Source: Stomatobaculum sp.
GTDB lineage: Bacteria > Bacillota_A > Clostridia > Lachnospirales > Lachnospiraceae
Direction of reading: 5' to 3'
Assembly: GCA_017449925.1 (NCBI GenBank)
Contig: JAFSYO010000053.1
Coordinates: forward strand, 1-8,883
Length of the DNA: 8,883 nt
Under the pieces are notes generated by a model. That model did no database searches. It saw only the letters and a program-made list of their open reading frames with translations, and had not been told where the DNA came from. The translations under genes were made by a program, and so were the position numbers. Of this stretch, positions 1 through 7,661 are shown one piece after another; within the stretch, counting starts at the first letter, position 1; every line of letters starts with the position of its first letter.

Positions 1-558
1 CTGGGAGAATCCCATGTGCTTTTCACAGCGCTGATCTGCGTCACGATCCTTTTAAGGGTGGACCGGAAAAACATGCGGACCGAATACGAAGACTATCATC
101 TCGTCCGGGAGGAGCGCTACCACGAGATCAGCGGGGACAGCATCCTCCACAGGGTCGGCATGATCCTTATTCCCTGCGTCGCGCTCTACGGGATCTACGT
201 GCTGCTGAACGGACAGAATTCCCCGGGAGGCGGCTTCTCCGGCGGAGCCGTCCTGGGAGCCGGCATGATCATCTACGCCTCTGCCTTCGGATTCCGTCAG
301 GCGGACCGGCTGATCACAGCGCGGCTCTCTTCATTGCTCACCTTTGCCGCTCTCGGTTTTTACAGTTTTGCCAAGGGTTATGTCTTCTTTACCGGGGCCA
401 ACGGTCTGGAGAACCATATCCCGAAGGGAACGCCCGGCGCCATATTCAGCGGCGGCCTCATCCTCCCGCTGGACATCGCCGTGGGACTGGTGGTGGCCTT
501 TACCATGTACGGTTTCTACAGTCTTTTCCGAAGGGGGAACATCGGCGGTGGTCAGTAA
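1..558 (+). CDS. MbhE-like tail fused to MnhB/MrpB-like subunit (5' partial)
   Basis: Membrane subunit of an Mrp-type cation/proton antiporter or membrane-bound hydrogenase-like complex. The frame is open from the first base, so the gene begins upstream; 185 residues are visible. Residues 1-19 (starting LGESHVLF) resemble the end of an MbhE-type domain, which also forms the C-terminus of MrpA, where a conserved 'DTLGE' precedes the last helix. A charged linker (about 20-47) leads to an MnhB domain with helices near 52-70, 80-96, 110-130 and 150-176. Its hallmark PGGGFSGG is at 75-82, and GTPGAIFSGG at 143-152 is also typical. Internal starts exist (GTG 16, ATG 73), but neither has a good ribosome binding site, and unbroken reading frame with MbhE-like sequence upstream favours a fusion. 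Clostridial proteins of this kind are often annotated as membrane-bound hydrogenase subunit E or antiporter subunit B. The 3' end overlaps the next gene by 11 bases. Confidence 0.85.
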   Translation: MGESHVLFTALICVTILLRVDRKNMRTEYEDYHLVREERYHEISGDSILHRVGMILIPCVALYGIYVLLNGQNSPGGGFSGGAVLGAGMIIYASAFGFRQADRLITARLSSLLTFAALGFYSFAKGYVFFTGANGLENHIPKGTPGAIFSGGLILPLDIAVGLVVAFTMYGFYSLFRRGNIGGGQ

Positions 559-928
559 TCTTCTCACAAATTACCTGGAGGCAGGGGCTGTGGTCCTGTT
601 CGGTATCGGCTTCACGATGCTCCTGTTTCACAGAAACCTTTTCAAAAAGCTGATCGGCATGAATATCATGGACACCGGCACTTTTCTGTTCCTGGCCTCC
701 ATGGGCTACATCTCAGGACGGAAGGTGCCCATCATCGCGGACGGCGTGCAGAGCACGGAAGCCTACATCAACCCCGTTCCCGCGGGCCTGGTCCTCACAG
801 GGATCGTGGTGTCCGTCTCCGTCACAGCGATCATGCTTTCCTTAACGGTCCGGCTGTACCACCGGTACCACACTCTGAACCTGGACGACATTTATGCCAT
901 GTCCAGGCATGAAACGGAGGACAGATAG
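548..928 (+). CDS. MrpC/MnhC (NuoK-like) subunit
   Basis: Small membrane subunit of 126 residues, homologous to MrpC/MnhC, MbhG and complex I NuoK. In these complexes it sits in the membrane arm next to the antiporter-like subunits and helps carry the charged path between them. Three helices are visible at about 8-27, 33-54 and 76-104. The third carries the family hallmark NPVPAGLVLTGIVV (75-88), matching the usual DP-x-x-QALVLTAIV motif. An acidic residue, D42, lies in the second helix (IMDTGT), in the region where NuoK has a conserved Glu. The C-terminal 22 residues are polar and presumably cytoplasmic. I chose GTG 548 because AGGGGG at 533-538 lies 9 bases upstream and the predicted protein has family length. 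Upstream in-frame starts (for example ATG 344) only extend into sequence coding for the previous gene in another frame. The start lies inside the previous gene, implying translational coupling. Confidence 0.88.
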   Translation: MVSNLLTNYLEAGAVVLFGIGFTMLLFHRNLFKKLIGMNIMDTGTFLFLASMGYISGRKVPIIADGVQSTEAYINPVPAGLVLTGIVVSVSVTAIMLSLTVRLYHRYHTLNLDDIYAMSRHETEDR

Positions 929-929
929 T

Positions 930-2438
930 TTGGACTTTGTCAGGAATTTTCCGTTGTTTTCCATTGTTCTGAGCCTGTTCTCGGGCGTTCTCTGCACCAT
1001 GCTGGACGGGAAGAAGGCGGAGCAGTACACCACAGCGTACGAACTCTTTCTCATCGCCCTGAACGGGGCAGTGCTCCGGTACACGCTTCAGACGGGAGAG
1101 TCCTTCACCTATGTGATGGGGGAGTTTCCGGCGCCCTGGGGAAACGAGATCCGGGCGGGCGTCCTGGAGGCCATGCTGGGACTCTTTTTCCTTTTGGTCC
1201 TGTTCTGTTCCGTGCTTGCCGGACGGCGTTTCGTGCGGCAGGACATGGATGAGAGCAAGATCAATCTTTACTACACGCTGCTGAATCTTCTGACCGCGGC
1301 GATGATGGCGCTCATCTGGACCAACGACGTGTTTACGGGATATGTATTCCTGGAGATCCTCACGCTGACCAGCTGCGGTATCCTGATCGTCCGGGAGATC
1401 GGCCGTACCACTCTGGCGGCGGTGCGGTACATGATCCTGAACCTTCTGGGCTCGGGTCTGTTCCTGCTGGGCGTGGTGCTGCTCTATAACCTCACAGGTC
1501 ATCTCCTCATGGTGCCGATGCGGCAGGAGATCGCGCTTCTCGCGGGGAACCGGGACAGTATGGTGCTTCTTTCCCTGACTCTGGGGATCCTTACCATCGG
1601 CCTCGGGATCAAGAGCGGCCTGTTTCCTTTCCACTACTGGATGCCGGACACCTACGGCTCGGCGACGCCGACATCGGCCGCGGTGCTGTCTTCTCTGGTA
1701 TCGAAATGCTATATCTTCCTCCTCTTCAAGATCTACTGGAGGGCGGTGGGGATCGAGGTGTTTGAGCAGCTTCCTCTGAAGAATATCCTTCTGGTGCTGG
1801 GGCTCTGCGGAATGATCCTGGGCTCCGTCTCGGCGCTGCACGCGGACAGCCTGAACCGGATGGTGGCCTTTTCCTCCGCGGCGCAGATCGGCTACATCTA
1901 TATGGGGATCGGCCTCGGCGGGGCCGCGGGGTACGCCGCGGCGCTGTTCCACATGCTGGTGCATTCCGTCACCAAGTCGATGCTCTTCCTGACAACGCCC
2001 CGCCTTGCGGAGACGGCAGAAGACCAGAGCATGAAGTTCCGGAATCTTCAGGGCAGCGGGAGAAAGAATCCGCTGGCCGGCTTCTTCTTCCTGGCCGGCG
2101 CCTTCTCCATGATCGGCATACCGGTGTTCGCCGGTTTTTCATCGAAGCTGTTCTTCGGAATGGCGGCGGTCTCCGGCGGCAGCACGAAAAAGCTGATCCT
2201 TGTGATGGCGGCGCTGGCGGTGAGCTCCGTGCTGAATGCCCTCTACTTTCTGAGAACGGCGATCCGCATCGGGACTCCGGATGAAGAGGAGACTGATGAG
2301 GCGGCCATACCAGGAAACGCGTTTTCCCGGATGAACTACACTATCCCCATGCTGATCCTGACAGCCATGAACCTGTCGCTGGGACTTGTTTCCGGGGAAT
2401 ATATGGACCTGATCCGGAGCGGACTTGAAATGTTCTGA
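930..2438 (+). CDS. Antiporter-like subunit 1 (NuoN/MrpD family)
   Basis: Proton- or sodium-translocating membrane subunit of the proton_antipo_M family, 502 residues, with many helices (about 14 in this family). Key residues of the ion path are present: E142 in TM5 (YVFLEILTL), K228 in TM7 (GIKSGLFPFHYWMPD), K259 in the TM8 region (SSLVSKCYIF) and K349 with H345 in TM12 (HMLVHSVTKSMLF). The SSLVSK form is closer to NuoN than to NuoL. An acidic loop at 449-457 (TPDEEETDE) precedes the last helix. I chose TTG 930 because GGAGG (916-920) lies 9 bases before it and the upstream gene stops at 926-928, leaving one base between them. ATG 894 and ATG 909 are in frame but overlap the previous gene and lack a comparable site. 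Context shows it belongs to the same complex as its neighbours. Whether it moves H+ or Na+ cannot be read from the sequence. Confidence 0.88.
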   Translation: MDFVRNFPLFSIVLSLFSGVLCTMLDGKKAEQYTTAYELFLIALNGAVLRYTLQTGESFTYVMGEFPAPWGNEIRAGVLEAMLGLFFLLVLFCSVLAGRRFVRQDMDESKINLYYTLLNLLTAAMMALIWTNDVFTGYVFLEILTLTSCGILIVREIGRTTLAAVRYMILNLLGSGLFLLGVVLLYNLTGHLLMVPMRQEIALLAGNRDSMVLLSLTLGILTIGLGIKSGLFPFHYWMPDTYGSATPTSAAVLSSLVSKCYIFLLFKIYWRAVGIEVFEQLPLKNILLVLGLCGMILGSVSALHADSLNRMVAFSSAAQIGYIYMGIGLGGAAGYAAALFHMLVHSVTKSMLFLTTPRLAETAEDQSMKFRNLQGSGRKNPLAGFFFLAGAFSMIGIPVFAGFSSKLFFGMAAVSGGSTKKLILVMAALAVSSVLNALYFLRTAIRIGTPDEEETDEAAIPGNAFSRMNYTIPMLILTAMNLSLGLVSGEYMDLIRSGLEMF

Positions 2439-2463
2439 TTAACGATTGAAGGGAGGCAGCACA

Positions 2464-3903
2464 ATGCTGATGATCCTTGCGTGTCTTTTCCCTGCGCTCG
2501 CGGGAACACTTTTCTGTGTTTCCGGAATGCAGATACGCACAAGAAACCGGTGCCTCGGAGCATGCGTACTGGCAGCGGACCTGATCTGCGCCGCGGCGGC
2601 GCTTAAGGGCGGACGCGTCTCTTTCCTGACGCTCTCCGAAAACCTGCACATGACGTTTGCGGCCGACGACATGGGCCTTTTCTTTCTCGCCGCGGTGCTG
2701 CTGCTTTATACCGCGGTCTGCTTCTACGCCTTTGAGTACATGGAGACGGAAGAGCGCACGGGAATGTTTTTTTCTTTTTATTTCCTGTCCTTCGGGGCGC
2801 TGATCGCCGTGTGCTTCGCGGGAAATCTTCTGACGCTCTACTTCTGCTTTGAGATGCTGACGCTTCTCTCCATGCCGATGGTGCTCCAGGAAATGACGAA
2901 GGAAGCTATCGCCGCGGCGCTGAAATACCTGTTCTACTCCATCGCCGGAGCGCTGATGGGCCTTTTCGCCGTGTTTTTCGTGTACTTCTTCTCGGAGGGA
3001 AGCGCGGAGTTCGTGCGGGGCGGCTTCCTTGATGCCGCGAAGATCGCGGGGCATGAGTCCATGCTGCTGGCGGCAGTGATGGCGGGCATCAGCGGCTTCG
3101 GGACCAAGGCGGGTCTCTACCCCATGCACGGGTGGCTGCCGACGGCGCACCCGATTGCCCCGGCGCCCGCGTCGGCCCTGCTTTCCGGGATCATCGCGAA
3201 GGCCGGTGTCATCGCGGTGATCCGGCTGGTCTATTATTCCGTAGGAGAGGAGCTGATCCGGGGGACCTGGGTGCAGTACGCCTGGATGACCCTGGCCATG
3301 CTGACCATCTTTATGGGGTCGATGATGGCGTTCCGGGAAAAGGTCACGAAGAAGCGGCTGGCCTACTCCACGGTGAGTCAGATCTCCTACATCCTGCTGG
3401 CTCTGTCCATCCTCTCGGAGGATGGTCTGAAGGGAGCCCTGCTCCACGTGATCAGCCACGCTTCGGCGAAAGGCTGCCTGTTCCTGTGCGCGGGCGTCTT
3501 CATCTGTAAACTCGGGAGACACAGGGTGGAGGAGCTGCGCGGTGTCGGGAAGCTCATGCCGAAGACCATGATCTTTTTTACGGCGGCGTCGCTCTCCCTG
3601 GTGGGCATCCCGCCCATGGGCGGATTCTTAAGCAAATGGGTCATCGCTTCTGCTGCCCTGAAGGAGGGCGCAGGCATATGGGCGGTGCTGCCGCCGGTGA
3701 TCCTTCTCATCTCGGCCCTGCTCACCGCGGGTTATCTTTTCACGGTGGTGGTGGACGCGTTTTTTCCCGGGGAAGGGTTCCGGGAGGATGCGGCGCCGGG
3801 GAGCGCCGAGCCATCCCGGCTTATGACGGTTCCCATGTTCTGTCTCTGCGCAGTCTCTCTGGCGGCCGGCCTTTTCGGCCTCATGCTTGTCAGAGGATTC
3901 TGA
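2464..3903 (+). CDS. Antiporter-like subunit 2 (MrpD family)
   Basis: Second proton_antipo_M subunit, 479 residues, polytopic from residue 2 onward. E130 in TM5 (YFCFEMLTLLS), K215 in TM7 (GFGTKAGLYPMHGWLP), K246 in TM8 (SGIIAKAGV) and K336 with H332 in TM12 (ISHASAKGCLF) are all retained, so it looks competent for ion transfer. The AGL-x-P-MHGWLP-x-AHP and SG-I-I-A-K-A-G pattern is typical of MrpD/MbhH-type subunits. Length is close to MrpD (about 490). Start ATG 2464 has GGGAGG (2451-2456) 7 bases upstream; an in-frame TTG at 2446 has no site. It follows subunit 1 by 25 bases. It is visibly closest to the next gene: YAFEYM near residue 88 and DGLKGALLH near 320 recur there, pointing to duplication. 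A polar loop (about 434-452) separates the last two helices. Confidence 0.9.
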   Translation: MLMILACLFPALAGTLFCVSGMQIRTRNRCLGACVLAADLICAAAALKGGRVSFLTLSENLHMTFAADDMGLFFLAAVLLLYTAVCFYAFEYMETEERTGMFFSFYFLSFGALIAVCFAGNLLTLYFCFEMLTLLSMPMVLQEMTKEAIAAALKYLFYSIAGALMGLFAVFFVYFFSEGSAEFVRGGFLDAAKIAGHESMLLAAVMAGISGFGTKAGLYPMHGWLPTAHPIAPAPASALLSGIIAKAGVIAVIRLVYYSVGEELIRGTWVQYAWMTLAMLTIFMGSMMAFREKVTKKRLAYSTVSQISYILLALSILSEDGLKGALLHVISHASAKGCLFLCAGVFICKLGRHRVEELRGVGKLMPKTMIFFTAASLSLVGIPPMGGFLSKWVIASAALKEGAGIWAVLPPVILLISALLTAGYLFTVVVDAFFPGEGFREDAAPGSAEPSRLMTVPMFCLCAVSLAAGLFGLMLVRGF

Positions 3904-3921
3904 GAGAGACAGGGTGCATCA

Positions 3922-3957
3922 ATGTGTAATAACAGTAAATGGAGGCAGTACAGTTGA
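3922..3957 (+). other. Possible 11-codon leader ORF coupled to subunit 3 start
   Basis: ATG 3922 opens an 11-codon frame (MCNNSKWRQYS) that ends at TGA 3955-3957, overlapping the chosen TTG start of subunit 3 as TTGA. A weak purine-rich stretch (AGGGTG, 3911-3916) lies 5 bases before the ATG. Stop/start overlaps of this kind couple translation in bacteria. A chance ORF of this length is common, so this is a weak call with no homology behind it. Confidence 0.15.
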
Positions 3958-5477
3958 GCCCGTTTTTTCTTATGATCCCCGTTCTCCTGCCGGTGGCGGG
4001 CGGAGGGCTCCTGTTCCTTCACCGTTTCCGGGAGGACAGGAACAGGGAGCTTTATACGGAGGCAGTGGTCTGCCTTACGTCGGTCCTGGTCTGGGCCGCG
4101 CTTTTCCTGGTACAGCCGGGAAAAGCGGAGATCTATTCTTTTACCGGGGGCTTTTCCGTCGACTTTGCCCTGGACCGGATGGCGGCTCTTTTCGCAGGGA
4201 TGATCTCGGTCATGTGGCCGCCGGTCCTTCTCTATGCCTTTGAGTACATGAAGGAAGAGAAGCGGAAGAACGCTTTTTTCGCTTTTTATGTGATGACCTA
4301 CGGCATCACCCTGGGGGTCGCCTTCTCGGGGAACATGACCACCCTGTACGTGTTTTATGAGATGCTTTCCCTGGTGACGCTGCCGCTGGTGGTGCACTAC
4401 GGGAACCATGAAAGCATGTTCGCGGGCCGTGTCTACGCGGCCTTTACCATCGGCGGGGCGGCAGCGGCCTTTTTCCCGGTGGTGCTGACGACGCTCCTCA
4501 CCGGGGGAGCGGACTTCGCTTTCGGCGGATGCCTGGGGCAGGAACCGGTCTCCGGAGGTCTCCCGGGGATCGGGCCGGAAGGGGTGCGGCAGATGCTGCT
4601 CCTCGCGTTTCTTTTCGGCTTCTTCGGCTTTGGCACGAAGGCCGCGGTATTCCCGCTCTGCAGATGGCTGCCGCTGGCATCGGCCGCGCCTACTCCTGTG
4701 ACCGCGCTTCTTCACGCGGTGGCGGTGGTGAACTCCGGCGTCTTTGCGGTCACGAGGGTCGTGTGGTTTGTCTACGGCCCGGGATTCTTTAAGGATGCCG
4801 GAGTGCAGAAGATCTGTCTCGCGGCGGTGTCCTTTACAATCGTCTATGCCGCCTGCATGGCGCTGAAGGAGAGGCATTTCAAGCGGCGGCTCGCGTGGTC
4901 TACGGTCAGCAATCTGTCCTACATGCTGTTCGGCATCCTGCTTCTTACGCCGGAAGGGCTGAAGGGCGGACTGCTCCACATGCTGTTCCACGGCGTCATC
5001 AAGATGTCGCTGTTTCTCTGTGCCGGCGCTTTCATGCACCAGACCGGCCGGGCTTATCTCTACGAAGTCAACGGCGCCGGCAGAAAAATACCGGTCACCT
5101 TTTTCTTCTATACACTGGGCGCCCTTTCCCTCACGGGGATCCCCCTGTTCTGCGGATTTGTTTCGAAGTGGGCCCTTCTCACGGCAGCTGCCGGAGCAGG
5201 GACCCGGGAGGGGATCGCCGGACTTCTGTGCCTTATCGCGGCGGCCTTCCTCTGCGCGGTCTACACCCTGACGGTTTCGGCCAGGGCCTTCTTTCCCGCT
5301 TCAGAGGAGACGAAGGAGGGTGAAGACCTTCTCACCGGCGCGGACGGGAAGGAGATCCGGGAAGCGGGCGTGCGCATGCTGTTTCCCATCGTGCTTTTCG
5401 GCATCATCAATCTATATTTCGGGCTCTTTCCGTCATCGGTCCTGGAATTTACCGGGCGCATCGCGGAGGGGCTCTGA
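3954..5477 (+). CDS. Antiporter-like subunit 3 (NuoL/MrpA-like core)
   Basis: Third proton_antipo_M subunit, 507 residues. E136 (TM5, YVFYEMLSL), K229 (TM7, FGTKAAVFPLCRWLP) and K350 with H346 (TM12, LFHGVIKMSLF) are present. The TM8 region reads PTPVTALLHAVAVVNSGV. This resembles the NuoL/MrpA motif (PTPVSALIHAATMV-x-AG), with H254 kept and N260 where subunits 1, 2 and 4 have Lys. It therefore looks like a NuoL/MrpA core, but it lacks the long C-terminal extension of those proteins. A polar loop (about 449-470) precedes the last helix. I chose TTG 3954 because GGAGG (3941-3945) lies 8 bases before it. ATG 3939 is in frame and would add five residues, but has no binding site and lies over the GGAGG itself. 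The gap to subunit 2 is 50 bases and contains a possible 11-codon leader ORF. Confidence 0.87.
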   Translation: MSPFFLMIPVLLPVAGGGLLFLHRFREDRNRELYTEAVVCLTSVLVWAALFLVQPGKAEIYSFTGGFSVDFALDRMAALFAGMISVMWPPVLLYAFEYMKEEKRKNAFFAFYVMTYGITLGVAFSGNMTTLYVFYEMLSLVTLPLVVHYGNHESMFAGRVYAAFTIGGAAAAFFPVVLTTLLTGGADFAFGGCLGQEPVSGGLPGIGPEGVRQMLLLAFLFGFFGFGTKAAVFPLCRWLPLASAAPTPVTALLHAVAVVNSGVFAVTRVVWFVYGPGFFKDAGVQKICLAAVSFTIVYAACMALKERHFKRRLAWSTVSNLSYMLFGILLLTPEGLKGGLLHMLFHGVIKMSLFLCAGAFMHQTGRAYLYEVNGAGRKIPVTFFFYTLGALSLTGIPLFCGFVSKWALLTAAAGAGTREGIAGLLCLIAAAFLCAVYTLTVSARAFFPASEETKEGEDLLTGADGKEIREAGVRMLFPIVLFGIINLYFGLFPSSVLEFTGRIAEGL

Positions 5478-5492
5478 CAGGCAGGTCGTACT

Positions 5493-7661
5493 ATGCTGAT
5501 CGCTTTTGTTGTTTTTCTGCCGTTTCTTTTTGCGTGTCTTTCCTGCTTCGCGGGTGATGTTTTCCTGATCCTCTCTTCAGGACTGGAACTCCTTCTGACC
5601 CTGCCGCTGGTCTTCGGAAGCGCGGAATTCACGGTCCCGGGCATTCTTGCCGGAGGCTTAAGCTTCTTGACGGACGGGTTCCGGAGCACCTACGCCGTGA
5701 TCGCCGCCTTCATGTGGTTTTTTACGGCGCTTTTTTCCAGAGAATACTTCCGGGAGGAGCAGGAGAATCTGAAGCGCTACCGTTTTTTCGTCCTGATGAC
5801 CCTCGGGGCCACGGAGGGCGTGATGCTTTCCGGGGACTTTATGACCTCGTTCGTGTTTTTTGAGATCCTCTCCTTTACCTCCTTTACCTGGGTGATCCAC
5901 GAAGAGACGAAGGCGGCGGTAAGGGCAGGGTATACCTATCTTTTTATCGCGGTGATCGGGGGACTGGTCCTGTTCATGGGGCTGGCTCTTTTAAACAGCA
6001 CCGCGGGGACCTTTGCCTTTTCTGAGCTCCCGCGGGCGGTCTCAGGAATTTCGGATGCGCCGTCCCGGAGACGGATCTTTGCCGCGGCGGTCTGCATCCT
6101 CCTCGGCTTCGGCGCCAAGGCGGGCATGGTCCCGCTGCACGTATGGCTTCCGAAGGCCCATCCGGCGGCGCCATCCCCGGCGTCAGCCCTTCTTTCGGGG
6201 ATCCTCACCAAAGTCGGGATCTACGGGATACTCATGACAGCGCTGAAGCTTCTACCGGAGGATCTTTTCTTCGGCGTCCTGGTGCTCACCCTGGGACTTG
6301 TCACCATGGCCCTCGGCGCGGTGCTGGCGCTGTTCTCCGTGAACCTGAAGCGGACCCTCGCCTGCTCCTCCATGTCCCAGATCGGGTTCATCCTGACGGG
6401 GACAGCCATGACGGTGCTCCTTACTGCAGCCGGAGAAGAAGAGGGCAGGGCCCTGGCCCTGGGAGGGACCATGCTCCACATGGTGAACCATTCCCTGATC
6501 AAGCTTACGCTCTTCATGGCGGCGGGCGCGGTGGTCATGAATCTTCACGCCCTGACCCTGGTCGATATCCGGGGATGGGGAAGGAACAAGACCGGACTTA
6601 AGGCGGCTTTTGCCCTCGGAGCCCTGGGGATCAGCGGTGTTCCGCTGTTCAACGGATACGTCAGCAAGACGCTCCTCCACGAGGGGATCGTGGAAGGGAT
6701 CCACGCCTGGACAGAGATCTTAGAAGAGTCCGGCGCCCGGGCTGCCTGTGCCGCGGGGTTCACGTGGCTCCCGCAGTACCTCCGGGCGGCGGAATGGATC
6801 TTCCTCTGCTCCGGAGGATTTACCTTCGCCTATATGCTGAAGCTTTTTACCGCAGTGTTCATCGAACGGAACCGGGATGAAGAGCGGCAGGCGGCATTTG
6901 ATGCCTCCGCGTATTCCATGGACCGGCTGAGCACTTTTGCGGTCTGCGGCTCCGCAGCCGCCATGCCGCTTCTCGGGCAGCCGGCGGTCATGAACCGCCT
7001 CGGCACCTTCATGACCGGTGCCTTTCTCTCCGGAGAAACTGATCTCATGGAGTTCCGGCCTTTTCTTCCCGGAAACCTGAAGGGAGGGATGATCTCTCTC
7101 GGCATCGGCGCCGCGGTGTACCTGCTGTTCGTACGGCGGGTACTGATGAGAGACGAAAGCTATGTTGATCTCTGGCCTGGGAAGCTGGACCTGGAGGAGG
7201 GGCTGTACCGGCCGCTTCTCACAAAACTTCTCCCGGCGGTATTTGGGGGGATCGCGTCGGTTTTCGGTGAAAACAAGGTGCTTGCTCCCGCAGACAAGGC
7301 TCTGACGGGCATCCCGGAAGACCGCGGGAAAGGAGCTCTTCCCGCTGCCGCTGCGCTGTTCGGAGAGAACCGGATCCTGAGACCTCTTGCTTCCGGGATC
7401 TTCCTGACAGCCTCCGTCCTGACGAAAGTCCTCTCCGGCGGCGTGGACGGACTGGTGATCCTATTGCGCATGACCCTCATAAGAGAGGTGCCGGTGCACG
7501 ACGCGGAGCACCGGAAGGCGGGGCGCCTGTTCGCATTGCGGGAGGAGACCCGGGCAGCGGCGGAGCCCATCCTCCGGAACTTTACCTTTGCGCTTCTTAT
7601 GACCTGCATCGGGATCCTTATGATCCTCGGCGCACTGATCTACTGTATCGCGGCGGCCTGA
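5493..7661 (+). CDS. Antiporter-like subunit 4 with long C-terminal extension (complex I subunit 5 / HyfB-like)
   Basis: Fourth and largest proton_antipo_M subunit, 722 residues. The core (about 1-460) has E124 in TM5 (FVFFEILSF), K209 in TM7 (GFGAKAGMVPLHVWLP), K240 in TM8 (SGILTKVGIYG) and K337 with H333 in TM12 (MVNHSLIKLTLF). After the core, residues 460-722 form an extension: a helix near 530-547, the segment DLWPGKLDLEEGLYRP (559-574) that looks like an interfacial stretch, two similar segments FGENKVLAP (591-599) and FGENRILRP (623-631), a hydrophobic stretch near 634-660, and a final helix at about 695-720. Large NuoL- and HyfB-type subunits also carry C-terminal additions, which in NuoL include a lateral helix along the membrane arm. 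Here that role is only inference. ATG 5493 starts 15 bases after subunit 3, with only a weak AGGT (5483-5486) site. Its stop codon lies in the loop of the operon's terminator. Confidence 0.88.
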   Translation: MLIAFVVFLPFLFACLSCFAGDVFLILSSGLELLLTLPLVFGSAEFTVPGILAGGLSFLTDGFRSTYAVIAAFMWFFTALFSREYFREEQENLKRYRFFVLMTLGATEGVMLSGDFMTSFVFFEILSFTSFTWVIHEETKAAVRAGYTYLFIAVIGGLVLFMGLALLNSTAGTFAFSELPRAVSGISDAPSRRRIFAAAVCILLGFGAKAGMVPLHVWLPKAHPAAPSPASALLSGILTKVGIYGILMTALKLLPEDLFFGVLVLTLGLVTMALGAVLALFSVNLKRTLACSSMSQIGFILTGTAMTVLLTAAGEEEGRALALGGTMLHMVNHSLIKLTLFMAAGAVVMNLHALTLVDIRGWGRNKTGLKAAFALGALGISGVPLFNGYVSKTLLHEGIVEGIHAWTEILEESGARAACAAGFTWLPQYLRAAEWIFLCSGGFTFAYMLKLFTAVFIERNRDEERQAAFDASAYSMDRLSTFAVCGSAAAMPLLGQPAVMNRLGTFMTGAFLSGETDLMEFRPFLPGNLKGGMISLGIGAAVYLLFVRRVLMRDESYVDLWPGKLDLEEGLYRPLLTKLLPAVFGGIASVFGENKVLAPADKALTGIPEDRGKGALPAAAALFGENRILRPLASGIFLTASVLTKVLSGGVDGLVILLRMTLIREVPVHDAEHRKAGRLFALREETRAAAEPILRNFTFALLMTCIGILMILGALIYCIAAA

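Noticed and set aside
344..547. Upstream extension of the MrpC-like frame to ATG 344
   Set aside because: This part overlaps the MnhB coding region in another frame, gives an unlikely Ser/Arg/Trp-rich sequence, and a good ribosome binding site precedes GTG 548.
2341..5039. Long minus-strand open frames (393 and 435 residues), plus a 377-residue one at 831-1964
   Set aside because: They lie antisense to well-supported membrane proteins. Their translations are rich in His, Arg, Gln, Asp and Glu with no recognisable domain or ribosome binding site, as expected from GC-rich codons read on the opposite strand.
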